DNA of 64,000 nucleotides, taken from assembly GCA_018350325.1 (NCBI GenBank), contig JAEVLN010000046.1:124001-188000 (forward strand), in the 5' to 3' direction. The position numbers and the translations under genes are program-made. The notes under the pieces were generated by a model. It saw only the letters and a list, made by a program, of their open reading frames with translations. It was not told the DNA's origin and made no database searches. This stretch comes from Globodera rostochiensis. Its lineage: Eukaryota; Nematoda; Chromadorea; Rhabditida; Heteroderidae. How positions within the stretch are numbered: the stretch's first letter is position 1; every line of letters starts with the position of its first letter. Below are positions 33,593 through 45,600 of this stretch, one piece after another.

Positions 33593-33699
33593 GTCCTTTT
33601 ACATTCCGGTTTATGTGCATCAAATCAGTGTGCATAAAAGGGCGAGTTTCGCCCATTTTGCCCATTTTGTTCACCTAACTTTAAGCAAAATAATTTTAG

Positions 33700-34740
33700 A
33701 TTTCTTCATCGGAGCCCCTCTGTAAACAATTTGGGGTTTCTTCAAATGGCGCAAAACGCAAATGCACTTGACGCCGCCAACCTTTGTGCGATTTCCAGTG
33801 AGCAATTCGATGTGCCGCTGTTCGACGGTGGCGTAGGGCCGGCTGCACAACTTGTGGGTAAATAGCTGTTCACGCCGCGCGGGGATCATAGTCCGAAAAT
33901 GGTTGGGTGCCCGCTGTCTACGCAAGTATTGGAACACTTGGAAGAGGTAATTTATTTCTTCGAAAATATTTGTGAATTTTAATTACCTAATTGACAGAAT
34001 GGACACCAACGGAACCAAAATACCCGGGGCGTGGAATACGGCCACGGGCAGTTTCAAAAAAGGAAAATTGCTGATCGCTACGGGTCTCTACGAAAAGGTT
34101 GGGTTCAATTGTATTTTTTTGGCATTTATTTGCGATCAGCCCGTAACCCATGGGCTATGGAAGTTGGCCTGGGGTACCGAAATGAAAAAATTGAATTTTT
34201 AAAATTTATTTTTTGCTTTTTGGGCAACCCGTCCCCAAAATTAGGAACGTAGCTAGGGGGGCAGCAGGAGCATACCCCCCCCCCCCCCGAAAAAATGTGG
34301 AATCAATGGGAGTCGACCCCCGATAAGCCGCAGCCATTTTAATAAAATGCTCCCTCTTAAAACATTGGATTTTCTTTTACTAGGTACTGTATGTTTTCCG
34401 TCAATTTTCTTAAGAACATTGTTTAAATTTCCAAAAAAATTTTCCCGGCCGGACTTCTCATAAAATTGGTCCCCACGGAATCGAAATTTGGGGGGTTTTT
34501 GGTTAAAATTGGTTCTTGATTTACAGCAGAAAGTGTCAACGATCATGGCGACGACGTGTCGCAAATGGCCATGGTCACCCTGTTTAAGAAGGTCAGGGGC
34601 GGCTCCCTGGAAGTGGACTCTGTGGACGAAATGATCGCGAGAGCCGCAGAGGCGGCGGTGGCACTCAACCGGGCATTGTTGGCACGACTGAAGCAATTGG
34701 AGGCAAAAAAAAAGTGTTCAGCATCAGCGACGCCACGATG
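33700..34740 (+). pseudogene. unrecognised host gene fragment with an internal stop, next to the MULE
   Basis: Three exons read in one consistent frame: 33700-33946, 33998-34097 and from 34527. The first includes AISSEQFDVPLFDGGVGPAA then QLVGK, a TAG stop, and continues in the same frame with LFTPRGDHSPKMVGCPLSTQ before the donor GAAGAG|GTAATT. The second is basic (RGVEYGHGQFQKRKIADRYG). The third is acidic to helical (DDVSQMAMVTLFKKVRGG; AAEAAVALNRALLARLKQLE) and could form a coiled coil. The single in-frame stop suggests a recent pseudogene or a sequence error. A 34-bp intron removing the stop would shift the frame, so I do not favour it. Function unknown. Confidence 0.4.
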
Positions 34741-34819
34741 TGCGGTGGTTGTTCAGATTTTCATTATTTTATTTATTTATTTTATTTTTTTGTTATTGTT
34801 GTTGTTTTTTTATTTCTGA

Positions 34820-36230
34820 AAATTGTTTTAAAAACTATGTGCGAATTATGTACACAAAATTCAGAAACTTGACGACTTTTGCATCGGGGGGTTTTGTGAT
34901 TTTGCAAGGAAAACCGGTATAAAAAAAAGCGAAAAATCAGTTGAGTAAAATAAATTTTTTATTGTTCCTCTAATAAATTATGTACTCTATCAGAAAAAAT
35001 CTCAGAAATCACAAAAAAAAATGAACCAATTTTTTATATGTGATAGGGCAAGTAATTCATAGATATATATCAAAAAAGGGAAGGGTTCCGAACAGTTTAT
35101 AACAAAATTAGTTCATTTCAAATCGATTTGAAAAAATTGATTTACCTATTCCCTAAAGGCACTTTTTGGGAAATTTGAAGGGCCATATATTGGCGTAAAC
35201 TCGGAACCCTTCCCTTTTTTGATATGTGTCTAAGAAAATCTAAACGCTGTGTTGATAGTATTTTTTAGGCAAACGTTTACATATTTGTAATGTTAATCAG
35301 AAAGTAAATTAATGTGAAAAATTACACGAAATTTTTGTTTTTTATTTTTAAGATAACTTTTCAAAGTTGGATATATATGTATATAGACAAAAAAAAATTT
35401 TAATGTACTTAAAAATACAGGTTTAACTGGCTACCGGTCCGAATCCCCCCACAGCAAAAAGAGTCACGAATCCCCCCAAAGCCAAAAATGTCACGAATCC
35501 CCCAAATTTTTTTAAAAAAGCTATTTTTTTTTTGCTAACGCCACCAAATCAAACATTTTTGATACCATTCAAAAGCTTATAATGAGGAGAAGCTATCAAC
35601 AAGCAAAGGCTAAGCGATTCAAACCCACTCAAAGAAGTTATGGCGAGAAGAATAAAAAAAAAATTCCAGCTTTTCGGGCCACAACTCTTTTGTAGTTTGT
35701 CAGAGCGCTAGCCTTTGCTTGAAAATAACTTCTACCCAATGTAAGCTTTTGAAATATTTGAAAGTTTGGCTTTGAGAAAAATAATGTAGGAAAAAAGTTC
35801 GAGAAATTAATAATTTTAACAAACTCAAATGGGCTACAGTACATTTCGACACTGGACATTTCAACACTGGACTTTTCGCCACTGGATGTTTCGACACTGA
35901 GTTTTTAATGTTTCCAAATTAGGGGTTTTGGGGCCGTTGAATCCGAATCTGACCTCTGTTTCGACCAATTCCGAATTCTAACAATTTTTCGAAATTTCCA
36001 AAAACTATTTACGAGCTCAAAATTTTCAAAAGAATGAAGGGACTTTTAATAATAATAATAAAAAAAAAATAACCTTTTCATATTTATTTATTATAATTTT
36101 AAGCCAGCAGAAGCAAAGTCCAAAGTTTTGACAATCGATGAGCCGACAATATTATTTGTAAACATTGACTTTCAAACCGGAAATTGGACTACAGCTAAAA
36201 ACGGCAAAATGACGACGAAATGAAAATTCA
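34820..36230. other. intergenic, no gene; one palindromic MITE
   Basis: AT-rich. Contains the inverted-repeat element at 35063-35229, a B-box-like CTACCGGTCCGAATCCCCC at 35430, and a remnant of the GAATCTGACCTC...CGACCAATTCCGAA repeat at 35935-35985. No splice-consistent exon seen. Confidence 0.45.
35063..35229. mobile_element. palindromic MITE with 25-bp inverted ends
   Basis: The left arm TATCAAAAAAGGGAAGGGTT + CCGA is the inverse of the right arm TCGGAACCCTTCCCTTTTTT + GATA. This is a different terminus from the hAT-like set; TA-rich flanks would fit a Tc1/mariner-type origin, but the duplication is not unambiguous. Confidence 0.7.
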
Positions 36231-37020
36231 AAGCTAAAAATATATGGGAAATTCATGGATTAATTGAAAATGTGCCGGAATTCGATGGATGTAAAGCGAC
36301 AAAAATTGAAAGGTTTTTTGTTTGGCGTTTCAGGACCAAGTCAATGAACACTTCACGTACGCGTCGGTAAAAGGTTTATAGGGGCGCGAATGCCCATGTA
36401 GATTTTGGTGGTTTGGAGGCCTTAGCATTTTGTTTTGGCATTTGCCATATTTTGAGGGTCCGCGCCTATTTTGCCATCATTTTATGTTTTGCCATATTTT
36501 TGCTATTTTTGAAAATGTACCCAATTTTTGAACATTTTGTTCAAACTTCTTAACAAAATTGTTAAATTGTGCAATTTTTAAAATGTACCCAATTTTTGAA
36601 CATTTACCGGAAATTTCATTTTTCAAAAAATGGGGACCGGGACCTGAAAACCCCGGGAAATCCCGCCCCGGTACCGATCCCGTGCCACCCTAGGTGAGCG
36701 GGGGGAATGGGGTTGTGGGGTCCAGTTTTGAGGAGCATTGGGGTCACATTTGCTTCGCTTCTTCCTTCGCTGTGGCCATTCCGCTGACAATGCTTCTTCC
36801 TCCGCCAATCGATTGGGTAGTATTCCATACGCCATGTTCTAATTTGTAAGCACAGGCCAGTGATCGGTCCTATCGTTTACCTCCAAGCTTAAAAATGAGC
36901 CAAACCCTCAAATGGTATGTAGTATTTATTCTAAACACTTTTGAACCTGCTTCTTACCCTCAAACCGTGCTACTAGAAGTAAAAATTAAAGCATGCCATT
37001 TTCCAAAATTGCATCAAAAC

Positions 37021-37173
37021 TAGAGACCGGCAACTCAGCCCAATTTTGGGTTTCTTTTGGGTTTGGTTTCTTTTGGGTTTTGCCCAATTTGACCAAAACC
37101 AAATTTTTGGTTTTTTTTTTTTGTACAAAAAACCCCAAAAAATTTATGGTTTTTGGTTTTGGTCCGGACTCTA
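37021..37173. mobile_element. hAT-like MITE, 153 bp, TSD ATCAAAAC
   Basis: Ends TAGAGACCGGCAACTCAG and TTGGTCCGGACTCTA, flanked by ATCAAAAC at 37013-37020 and 37174-37181. Interior motif TTTTGGGTTTGGTTTC on both strands. Related to 52259-52357. Confidence 0.9.
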
Positions 37174-37533
37174 ATCAAAACTGCTGCCTTCGAAAGGACA
37201 CATTCTCTTGATAAATTGTTAAAAACGTGACCTTTATTCCGCCATGCAAATCTTTGTTTTTTTTAAATGTTGTCCTTTATTTTACTTTTAGGCTTATCGG
37301 ACCCCTGCCTTAAATATCTTTTGAACCTCTCAAAATAATCTTTTTTTTCTTAATTTTAGCATTAAACATTTTTTGTTAAAGCGGATTTTGTTGTTTACTC
37401 TACTACCTGACATTTTGGTCTACCAGGACCGTTCTTGACGAAATGGTATACCTATACTAATTTATGCATTTCGGAGTGAAGCACAAATAAATTAGTTTTT
37501 CCGAATTTTTAGAATTATCAAATTCTCAAAGCG

Positions 37534-37983
37534 ATGTTTGATCGCCTCTTGAATACTAATCGGTTTTGGCTTGGTGTTGTTTGTTGTGCCGATGTTTATC
37601 CGGATTGCAAGGCGTTTATGGACCAAGTCAAGGACTACTTTACGTACATTTCGGTAAATGTAGGCCTGGACCGGGTTTTGACAATTAGTCCCGGGTTTTT
37701 TGAACGGGATTTGATCAATGTCCCCCTTATAAAATCCCGGGTTTTTAATTTTCTCAATCCCGTTCTCGGGTTTTGCCCAAAAATCCTGGTCCCGGCCTAC
37801 TCTAGTTTATAGGGACGAGAATGCCCGAGTTGATTTTGCTTTGTAGGCCTATGTTTTTTGTTTTGTCTAGCATTTTTGAATCAAATTTAAATTGCTCAAA
37901 AATTTTTTGCGAAGCAAAATGCCGTCCGCATGCTCGTCGGTGGCACGGACCCAAACGTGAATGGAATGATCACCTTCAATCAG
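37534..37983 (+). CDS. ankyrin-family fragment, two exons
   Basis: Exons 37534-37653 (40 codons from ATG; contains YPDCKAFMDQVKDYFTYIS) and 37915-37983 (QNAVRMLVGGTDPNVNGMIT) join in phase 0. The second exon matches the repeat-boundary exons of the two ankyrin genes at 54-61 kb (RRLLKRGADPRR...; LKVKGMDPNKG...). The donor GGTAAATG and following TTTATAGGGACGAGAATGCCC recur at 36366 and 39629, so the fragment belongs to a small local family. It may be a pseudogene. Confidence 0.4.
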
Positions 37984-38030
37984 GTGGCTTTTTCAATCAT
38001 TTTCAAAAAATTAACAGAAATTTTTCCGTA

Positions 38031-38204
38031 ATGTTTCCGACAACAAAAAGTGCGCGTAAAAAGCTCCCGCCAGAACTTTTATTCGAATTTGTCCATTGTT
38101 TCCGTGCTGAACACGACGTTTTGAACGCCGTTTTTTCCTCTTCTCAAACGCTGCGAAATTATCTGCTGCCACGAGTCGTCAAATGGCAAGCAGTTCGGAT
38201 TTCT
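38031..38204 (+). CDS. F-box-like N-terminal exon
   Basis: ATG opens 58 codons: KKLPPELLFEFVHCFRAEHD followed by VLNAVFSSSQTLRNYLLPRV, ending ATTTCT|GTATGT. The LP.ELL.E......C pattern followed by a hydrophobic helix and a ...LRNYLLPRVVKW tail fits an F-box (SCF substrate adaptor). No downstream exon was found, so it may be a remnant. Confidence 0.4.
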
Positions 38205-38397
38205 GTATGTTTTTTTATTGGATTTTTCTGTGTTTTATATTGTAAGCCGTACGTGTACAAAATGTCACCTAACGGTAAATCGGACAAAATATCACCTAAG
38301 TGTAAACGGTCAAAAGGTCAGCTGACAAAGGTCAGCTAAAATGTCACCTGAATAAAAATTGCATAATTTCTTTTCAACAATCAGCTATTTGTAAAAT

Positions 38398-38585
38398 GCC
38401 GGCTACCGGTCCGATGCCCACTCTAGGACCGATTCAGTCCCGTACTGAAGCTAAAATTAAGCCTAGCTTAGGCCTAAGCCACCCTGGCTTGGGGTTTGTT
38501 AGGCTTAGGCCTAAGCCTAAGCATAGCTGCTTAGACCTAGCTTAGCCTTAGCATAAGACGTGCAGGGGATTCGGTAGAAAGTGTC
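38398..38585. repeat. telomere-like TTAGGC palindromic cluster
   Basis: Head-to-head TTAGGC words (GCTTAGGCCTAAGCC; GTTAGGCTTAGGCCTAAGCC) preceded by CTACCGGTCCGATGCCC. The layout parallels 5397-5575 in inverted order of the internal blocks. Confidence 0.7.
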
Positions 38586-39511
38586 TTTTAATTATTCTTC
38601 TATTAGCCTTTTTAAACAATTTTCGTGCATTTCCATCAATTTTGTGCTATACAACTCGATTTTCAAAAAAATTAATTTTCGACAAAATGTTTGAATTCGG
38701 GTCCGGAGTTCGATCGGCTTTAAAAAATTTTGTTTAACAAAAAAAATTGTGTGGCTTAAACTGCATAAGAGCCGAAAAGCCTCCAAAAGCAAAAGCTAAT
38801 CTATTGGCCAAATCTCAAAAAAGTTATGGCCATAAAACGCTTTTTTGGCCACAGACTTTTTGAGAATTGCCCAATAGCTTTGCTTTTGCTTTTGGAGGCT
38901 TCTACCCATCGGACGCTTTCGAATGATATCAAAAATGTTTGATTTGGTTAGATTTGAAAAAAGTCATACCGAAGAAATTTTTGAAAAGGGAAGAAAGTTG
39001 AAATTTTACCGACAATAGTACCCCTGGAGTTTACGTACCTAAGTCTCGACAAAACATAGACCATTCGACTCCACTCTAAACCCAACGCACTAATCTGAAA
39101 AAATTTTCCGCAAAAACCACTTTGAAGCAAATCTCAGGGTGGCTTAGGCCTAAGCCCAATGAACCCCGTAGTCTCTAACTTTTCCCCAATTATTCTATCC
39201 CGCTTTGATAAAAAAGTAGTTTTTTCCTTAATTTTCAAAAACAAACGATTCAAAACCGCTTTAAATTCTCAATATTTATTTCCTATTGACAAATTCGTAA
39301 TCACTAACTTTCTTCAAAGTGGTTTTCGCACAAAAGTGTTGCTAATTAGTGCTCAGTTCGACGAGAGGAGTCGATTAGTAATATGAATTGTCGAATTTGA
39401 GCCACTTACGTAAACTCCATTTTAAACCTAGCCGGGTATCAATATTTATTTAACGTTTTTATTTTTTTGAACCGAAAACCACACTTTTAGAAATATATCG
39501 GTCTCAAAACG

Positions 39512-39832
39512 ATGCATGAGCGCCTTGTGAGTAATGAATGTTGGGGATTTGTTCTTGGTGCCGCAGCCTTTGACCCGGACTGTAAGGCATTCATGGACCG
39601 GCTTAAGGACTACCTTGAGGACTCCGCGGTAAATGGTTTATTAGGGACGAGAATGCCCCGATCAGATAAACAAATTTGGGGGGGGGGGGGGTCCAGAAAT
39701 TTGAGTAAAAATGATGGCTTAATTTTGTTTCATATGATACATTTGGTTCTGGTTCAGATTCTCATCCAAAAAGCCGTCTGCGTGCCGGTCGGTGACACGG
39801 AAACAAATGTGAAGGGAATGGTTACCTCTTGA
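39512..39832 (+). pseudogene. ankyrin-family fragment, degenerate copy
   Basis: Exon 39512-39628 (MHERLVSNECWGFVLGAAAF then DPDCKAFMDRLKDYL) parallels the exon at 37534. The second block from 39758 (KAVCVPVGDTETNVKGMV) ends in an early TGA at 39830-39832 where the sister copy continues to a donor. A G10-plus tract at 39679 lies in the intron. Confidence 0.4.
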
Positions 39833-40565
39833 TTCAGGTGGTTGGTTTTTTACTATAATTTCGCCCGGTTTGCACGTCCATAGTTGGAGGGTTTTATTTA
39901 TTTATTTATTTTTTTCCCAAATTTTGTTAAGAATTTGGTGATCTGAGCAACGGGTGCGCAACTGCTGGGCCACACTTCAAGCCGACGACGAAGAAATTTG
40001 CACGGAGGAAAGTCCCCCTGAAATGAGAAAAATTAAATGTATAACCACCTTTTTTGCTGTTCGGAGGACCCTCATATCACCACCCCCCCCCCCCCTTTCC
40101 TCACTCCCGGAATGATAGATAATCCATTTAACAACCACATTAATAATACATTTATTAAAATTTTAGTTTTAATTTTCCTTAAAAATTACAACTTTTCAAA
40201 ATAAAAATAAAAATATCCTTAGTTTTTTCTTTAGTAAGTAAGATATTTTTATTTTTATTTTGAAAAGTTGTAATTTTTATTTTTGTTTTTTTATTTTTCG
40301 AGCTAAGTTTTATTTTTGCTTAAATGCATTTAATCACTTTTTTTGCTAATTTTTGAGAGTTTAATTTTTTAGTTTTCCCTCTTTTAGTTGGGGTCTTTCA
40401 GACCCTGTTTTTTTTTTTGTAACAGAAATATCTGGGTTTTCCGGGCCGGTCCAGGCATTGCCTACGTAAAAAAAAAGGCACGCCCCGGGCCTGTGAGCCC
40501 CGGTGCCTCCCTCCAACGCATTAAATAAAGTGAACAAAAAGGAGAAATGGAAGAAAGTTGTCGCT

Positions 40566-40652
40566 GGCGCCCGTAGCAAAGTGGTTACCGGTCCCGCATC
40601 TAAAATGCGGTGTCAGCTCTTTAGTATTTGGGTTCTGCCCCATCCGGGCGTC
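40566..40652 (+). tRNA. tRNA-Leu-like sequence (anticodon TAA), possibly a pseudogene
   Basis: The acceptor stem GGCGCCC pairs with GGGCGTC (one G-T). The anticodon arm CCGCA-TCTAAAA-TGCGG is perfect, with TAA at the anticodon place, and a long variable arm follows as in tRNA-Leu. A-box-like GTAGCAAAGTGG and B-box start GGTTC are present. The T stem pairs poorly and position 8 is not T, so it may be a pseudogene or SINE head. No intron is evident. Confidence 0.5.
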
Positions 40653-40688
40653 TTATTTTAAAAAAAAATTTTTTAATACAGTTTTAAC

Positions 40689-40891
40689 TAGTGTTCGGCA
40701 AATGGGGTTTTTCGGTATTCGGTATCGGTATTTCGGTATAATACCGATACCGAAAAAAACCAAAATCCCAAAATTTCTTCGGTCGGTATACACCGAATCG
40801 GTAATACCGAAAAAAATACCGCGGTAATACCGAAAAATACCGCGGTAATACCGAAAAATACCGCGGTAATACCGTACCGTGCCGAACACTA
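40689..40891. mobile_element. hAT-like MITE, 203 bp, TSD GTTTTAAC
   Basis: Ends TAGTGTTCGGCA and TGCCGAACACTA are exact inverses, flanked by GTTTTAAC at 40681-40688 and 40892-40899. Interior of CGGTATTCGGTATCGG and AATACCGAAAAATACCGCGG units. Starts 37 bp after the tRNA-like sequence. Confidence 0.95.
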
Positions 40892-41329
40892 GTTTTAACA
40901 ATTTTGTTTTGAATTTTAAAAGGTTTGAAAAGTTGAAAGTGAATTCTGAAAAATTTCTAAATTACCTTCAATTTTAAAAAATCCGAAATATTTATAAAAT
41001 AATTTAGAAAGTTTAACCACTGAGCCACGTAAGATTATTTAGCCAGATTGAAAAAAAAATCAAATATATTACCACATTTTTCCGTTCGGTACTCAAATTT
41101 TTGTCGATCGGTACCATCGGTTCTCGAAAAGTTTCGGTCGGTATTTTTCTTTAAAATATTATTTGATCGGAGTATTATATCTTATTGCTGTGTTAAACCC
41201 GTGTACCTGTCAAACCAGCAGACGGGCAATATTTTTCGTCTCAATTTGTTTGAGAGAGGAAATGTTCAGAATAAAAAATTAAATTATTAATTAACAAATT
41301 ATTTTTGTCATATTTCTTCCTGTTAAATA

Positions 41330-41783
41330 CAGGGTTCGGATCCCCAATGTGGTTTTTTGTAAGGACAATAAGGCAAAATTTTCAAAAATGAGGTTTTTTG
41401 TGGGTTTTCAAAAGTTCGGGAGTTTTTTTAATGCAAAAAAGCATCATATTCCTTCCAATTTTGGTCGCAAATCTGTTAACAAATTGAGTCAAAAATTCAA
41501 AAATTTTCCCGGCGTCGCCTATCGGCACCGCCGGACCCTCCCTCCCCAAAAATTTTTGAAAAATCGCGGCAAAAAAATGATGTAAAATCGCTAAAAATAC
41601 TCATTTGTGACAACAAATTGCTCAAATCAATTGTTGGTAAACAGAAATATAACGAATAAAAGCTATGTTTACTCAAATTTTGTGGTTTTAATGAAGAAAT
41701 GTCGAATATGCGGATTTTAGGTATCAAATGAGGATTTTTCGATGCTCCGATGCGGATTTTAAAAATTTTGAGATCCGAACCCT
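41330..41783. mobile_element. hAT-like element, 454 bp, TSD GTTAAATA
   Basis: Ends CAGGGTTCGGATC and GATCCGAACCCTG, flanked by GTTAAATA at 41322-41329 and 41784-41791. The interior has GAGGTTTTTTGTGGG words and the dispersed GC hairpin (CGTCGCCTATCGGCACCGCC) at 41511-41534. Confidence 0.93.
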
Positions 41784-41915
41784 GGTTAAATATGTTTTAA
41801 AATTATGAATATTTTTAGGAATTTATAAATGTTCTTTATACTTTAATTAAATATGACTTGGCTCATCTGGTTCTTCTCACTTTCATATCTAATGCTTTAT
41901 TTATTGCATTATTAC

Positions 41916-42103
41916 TAGGGCTGGGATTTTAATGTTTTAACATTTTTTTTTGTGGATTCCTTAACATGAGAGAAGCCCAAAAATAGTATTTGTTTTGAAA
42001 ATTTTTTGAATTAGGGCGACTTTTTAGCACATATTTTGGCATTTTTTAGCACATAAAAACATACAGATTTTGGGTTTTTGAGCACATATAAATCCCAGCC
42101 CTA
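41916..42103. mobile_element. hAT-like MITE, 188 bp, TSD ATTATTAC
   Basis: Ends TAGGGCTGGGATTT and AAATCCCAGCCCTA, flanked by ATTATTAC at 41908-41915 and 42104-42111. The interior carries TTTTAGCACATA words. A solo copy of the same left end is at 43633. Confidence 0.93.
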
Positions 42104-42680
42104 ATTATTACACTTAAATCTTTAAATACAAAAATGTTTTGCGCCCGGCCAATGTTTCAAACTCACAATAAAATGAGACCTCAGTCAATTAGGCCATAAT
42201 TGGATTATGGCTAATTAATTTTATATATTTATGAGAGTAATTTCTCCATAACAATTTTTTCTTTAAGCCGACGACCCACCCGTACCCCAGAATACTCAAA
42301 AAAAACTCGTTTTGTTGAAAAATCGCAACAAAACTGAAACATGAAAAATGTACCTCCAAAAATTGAGCCAGACATTAAAGAGCGGCATCGGGATTTTTAG
42401 GAAAAATCGGCATCGAGATTTGCACGGCGAACTTGTTTAAAATTTTTTTCTCTTCAAATCCACAAACTGGGAATTTTTACTCCCTGGGTAATTCAATGCT
42501 TCAACTTAGCAATAATGGTTCTGTTCGGATATGAAAATTTATCCAAAAAATAGAGAAAATGAGACAAATGGGAAACAAAACAATTGGTTTGATAAAAAAA
42601 AGTAGAGAAATGCGGGAAAACGAAAAAATCCATCGATCTCATCCTTCACAGAAGAAAAAAAAGGACAATTTAATTGTTAT

Positions 42681-45600
42681 TCATTTGTCCACGGCCAATT
42701 TGTATTTAAAGTTTGGCCCAACGTTTGCTTCAATTTTTCCATCGGAAGGCCCGTCGCCCAGAACATGAAACGTGACAAACGGAAACAAATCGCCGGTGGT
42801 AGAAGAGACAAACAAATCGGGTATAGCTGCAAAAAAGAGTCAAAATTCATAAGAAAAAACGAACGGACCCCAATTCGTTTTTGGCCAATTCGTTTTTTAC
42901 CCGATTCGTTTTTTTGGGACGATTACGAATATGACATCAGGTTTATCATAAGAATCATCTAATCTATGATTTCGACATCTAAGTTTTTATAAAAAATAAA
43001 AAAAAATTTTTTTTTTCAAAGTTGAGAAAAAGGTGTTTTTAGGGGTATTCGGGGGCGTAGAATCAGAATCTGATATTTATATAGACCAATTTCGAACCCC
43101 GGACCCGAATTCTACTTTTTTTCGAAATTTCAAAAATCACATTTATTGCTCAAAATCGTTGGAAATGCACGAAATTACAAAAAGAGAGACGGATTCGGAT
43201 TCTACGCCCCCGAATACCCCTAAAAACACCTTTTTCTCAACTTTGAAAAAAAAAATTTTTTTTTATTTTTTATAAAAACTTAGATGTCGAAATCATAGAT
43301 TAGATGATTCTTATGATAAACCTGATGTCATATTCGTGATCAGCTACCTCAGTAACCCCTGAATACACTTAAAGAATTGCATAAAACCTTCAAATTCCGC
43401 TCATAAATGCTTTTTTCTTACTAAAAAACGAATCGTCCCAAAAAAAACGAATCGTCCCAAAAAAACGAATCGGGTAAAAAACGAATTGGCCAAAAACGAA
43501 TTGGGTATTTACCAGAAAAAACTTAATTTAATAAATTAGCTGTAAATATTTATTCCCTAACAAAAATAATAATTTGAAAAAATTTTCTGACGACGTTTAT
43601 CCGACGACATCGGAAGGTTAAAGCGTTCTGACTAGGGCTGGGATTTATAGTTTCGCTTAAAAAGTCCAAAAAGTTGCTAAAAAGTGCCAGAATTAGTGGG
43701 GTAAAGTGGTCAAAAAATTTAGCATTTTAAAAATATTTTAGAAAAACAAATGTTGATGAATTGATGCATAATGAAAAGTTTTTGCAACTTTCTCGATTTG
43801 TGAATTTCGTTGAAGTTCGGTGACGCTATTTTAGGGGTGTTTTTCTAGTCCGAGTATCTTAGATAAACTGTGCGCAAAAAAACAACAAAAAAACATTTAA
43901 AAAAAAAAATATTGTAAATCTCGAAAGAATCTCGTGAGATTAAAACGAGATTCGAGATTTTTCCGAGATTCTCGAGCCGCATTTTTCCGGGATTGGAATA
44001 GAGTTTTCAAAAATAATTTAGAATATTTTCCCTCTCACCCAAACGCGCTCCATTCTTCATGTAAATGAGTTGGCGAGTTGCCAAATCGACGCCGCATCCG
44101 ACAACGTCGCCGACACCAAACGGTTCAGACACTTCCTCTTCCTCTTCCTTAAGAATGTTCAGCCTTAAAACAAGCGCTGGATCTGTTAGATCTGATCTCT
44201 TTAAAAAGCCGGAATGAAATAGACCGGGACTGCAAAAGTGATCAGGATCGGGACCAACATTTAAAACTGGCCATATCTTTTTTTAAATCCAATTCTGGTT
44301 GAAATTTGGCCCTGGGAATTGCCGTCCCGGTTTTCGGCTGGTGATTTCTCGTCCATTCCTCAGAGACGATTTTTCGTAAAATTAAATTCTATAGCCATAG
44401 AGGTGATTAGACCCTTCCCCCCCCCCCACATTTTGCATTAGGTTAAATATCACAACTCGCTTTTTATGACTCGACTCCGGATTTACGCCCACCGAATACC
44501 CCTAGACGCTCATAAATAGAGTTGGCCGGGACCGGGATTTTTGGGGAAAACCGGGACCGGGATTTCAGAAAATTTAAAACCGGGAATTTAATAGGGGATA
44601 AAACCGGGAATTCCCGGTTTTTTTCCCGGTCCCGGTGAGACCCGGGACTGAGGTACTCGTTTGTACTTTTTTTCAGTACCTTAGTCCCGGAACCGGGAAA
44701 AATGGCCAACTCTACTCATAAATGCTTCGTTACTAAAAAAGCGAGTGGAATCAGAAAAAACGAGTTGAATTGGTGATACTACGTTTTGCCAACTGTACAT
44801 TTTCAAAAAAAAGCCTAAGAAACAATGGTATGTTCCCGTGAACAATAATGCCATTGCTTGCGTATCCCCAGAACTTGTCAGGTCGTCCTTGTTTGAACAG
44901 GAACTGCAAAAAGAATCAAATATAAACAAAGCGAATAAATTTATATGAAAAATAAATAAATTATTGCAGAAAAGCCTGGCCCCCTGCCCCCCCCCCCTAG
45001 TTACGCCCCTGAATTAGATGAACAAAAAAACAAATTTTGAAAAAAATTTCTGACGGCGCTGATCCGACGCCATCGGAAGGCTAAAAAAATTCCTTAAGAA
45101 AAGTGCAATAAAATCCAAAAATGCACCCATATCCATTAAATTTTGAAGCACTCATTTTTCAATTTTCGAAATGAAAGAAAACGCTTGAAATTACCAGAAA
45201 CGGAATGTCCCATGGTCTGATTGTAGCAAGTCCAATGCGGACAACGCTAAATAATATTTATTACATAAAAAAGTAAAAAAATCCTTCTAAAAGACTTACG
45301 CATTTTGCTTTAATTTTAAGATGGTCATTTCGTAGTAGAAAATGCCGGAATCCTTTTTCGGCGGAATTGGTTGTTCAGCGACGACAGCGCCATCCCACCC
45401 TTCACAAAAAGTTTTGTGAATAAAAACCCTTTTTAATCAATTTATTTTTACGCAAACCCGTCATTTTGACAATCAATCGATCGGGCTCAAACACAGTGCA
45501 GTGGCCGCCCCCGATACGCACAGCGGAATCCCATCGATTTTGAGGGGTCAAAACTAAATCTTTTGTATACGATTTCATGAAGCCAGGGCCCCGCAATCAA

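Larger units (their letters stand above)
32008..33603 (-). mobile_element. MULE (Mutator-like) transposon with tandem-repeat inverted ends, TSD TTCCGGTTT
   Basis: Flanked by a perfect 9-bp duplication, TTCCGGTTT, at 31999-32007 and 33604-33612, the size expected for Mutator-like elements. Each end holds a tandem of a roughly 15-bp unit (CCAACTCGTTCCCC on the left, its complement GGAACGAGTTGG on the right). Between them lies a decayed minus-strand transposase. It is inserted in a region carrying host-like exons on the + strand. Confidence 0.88.
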
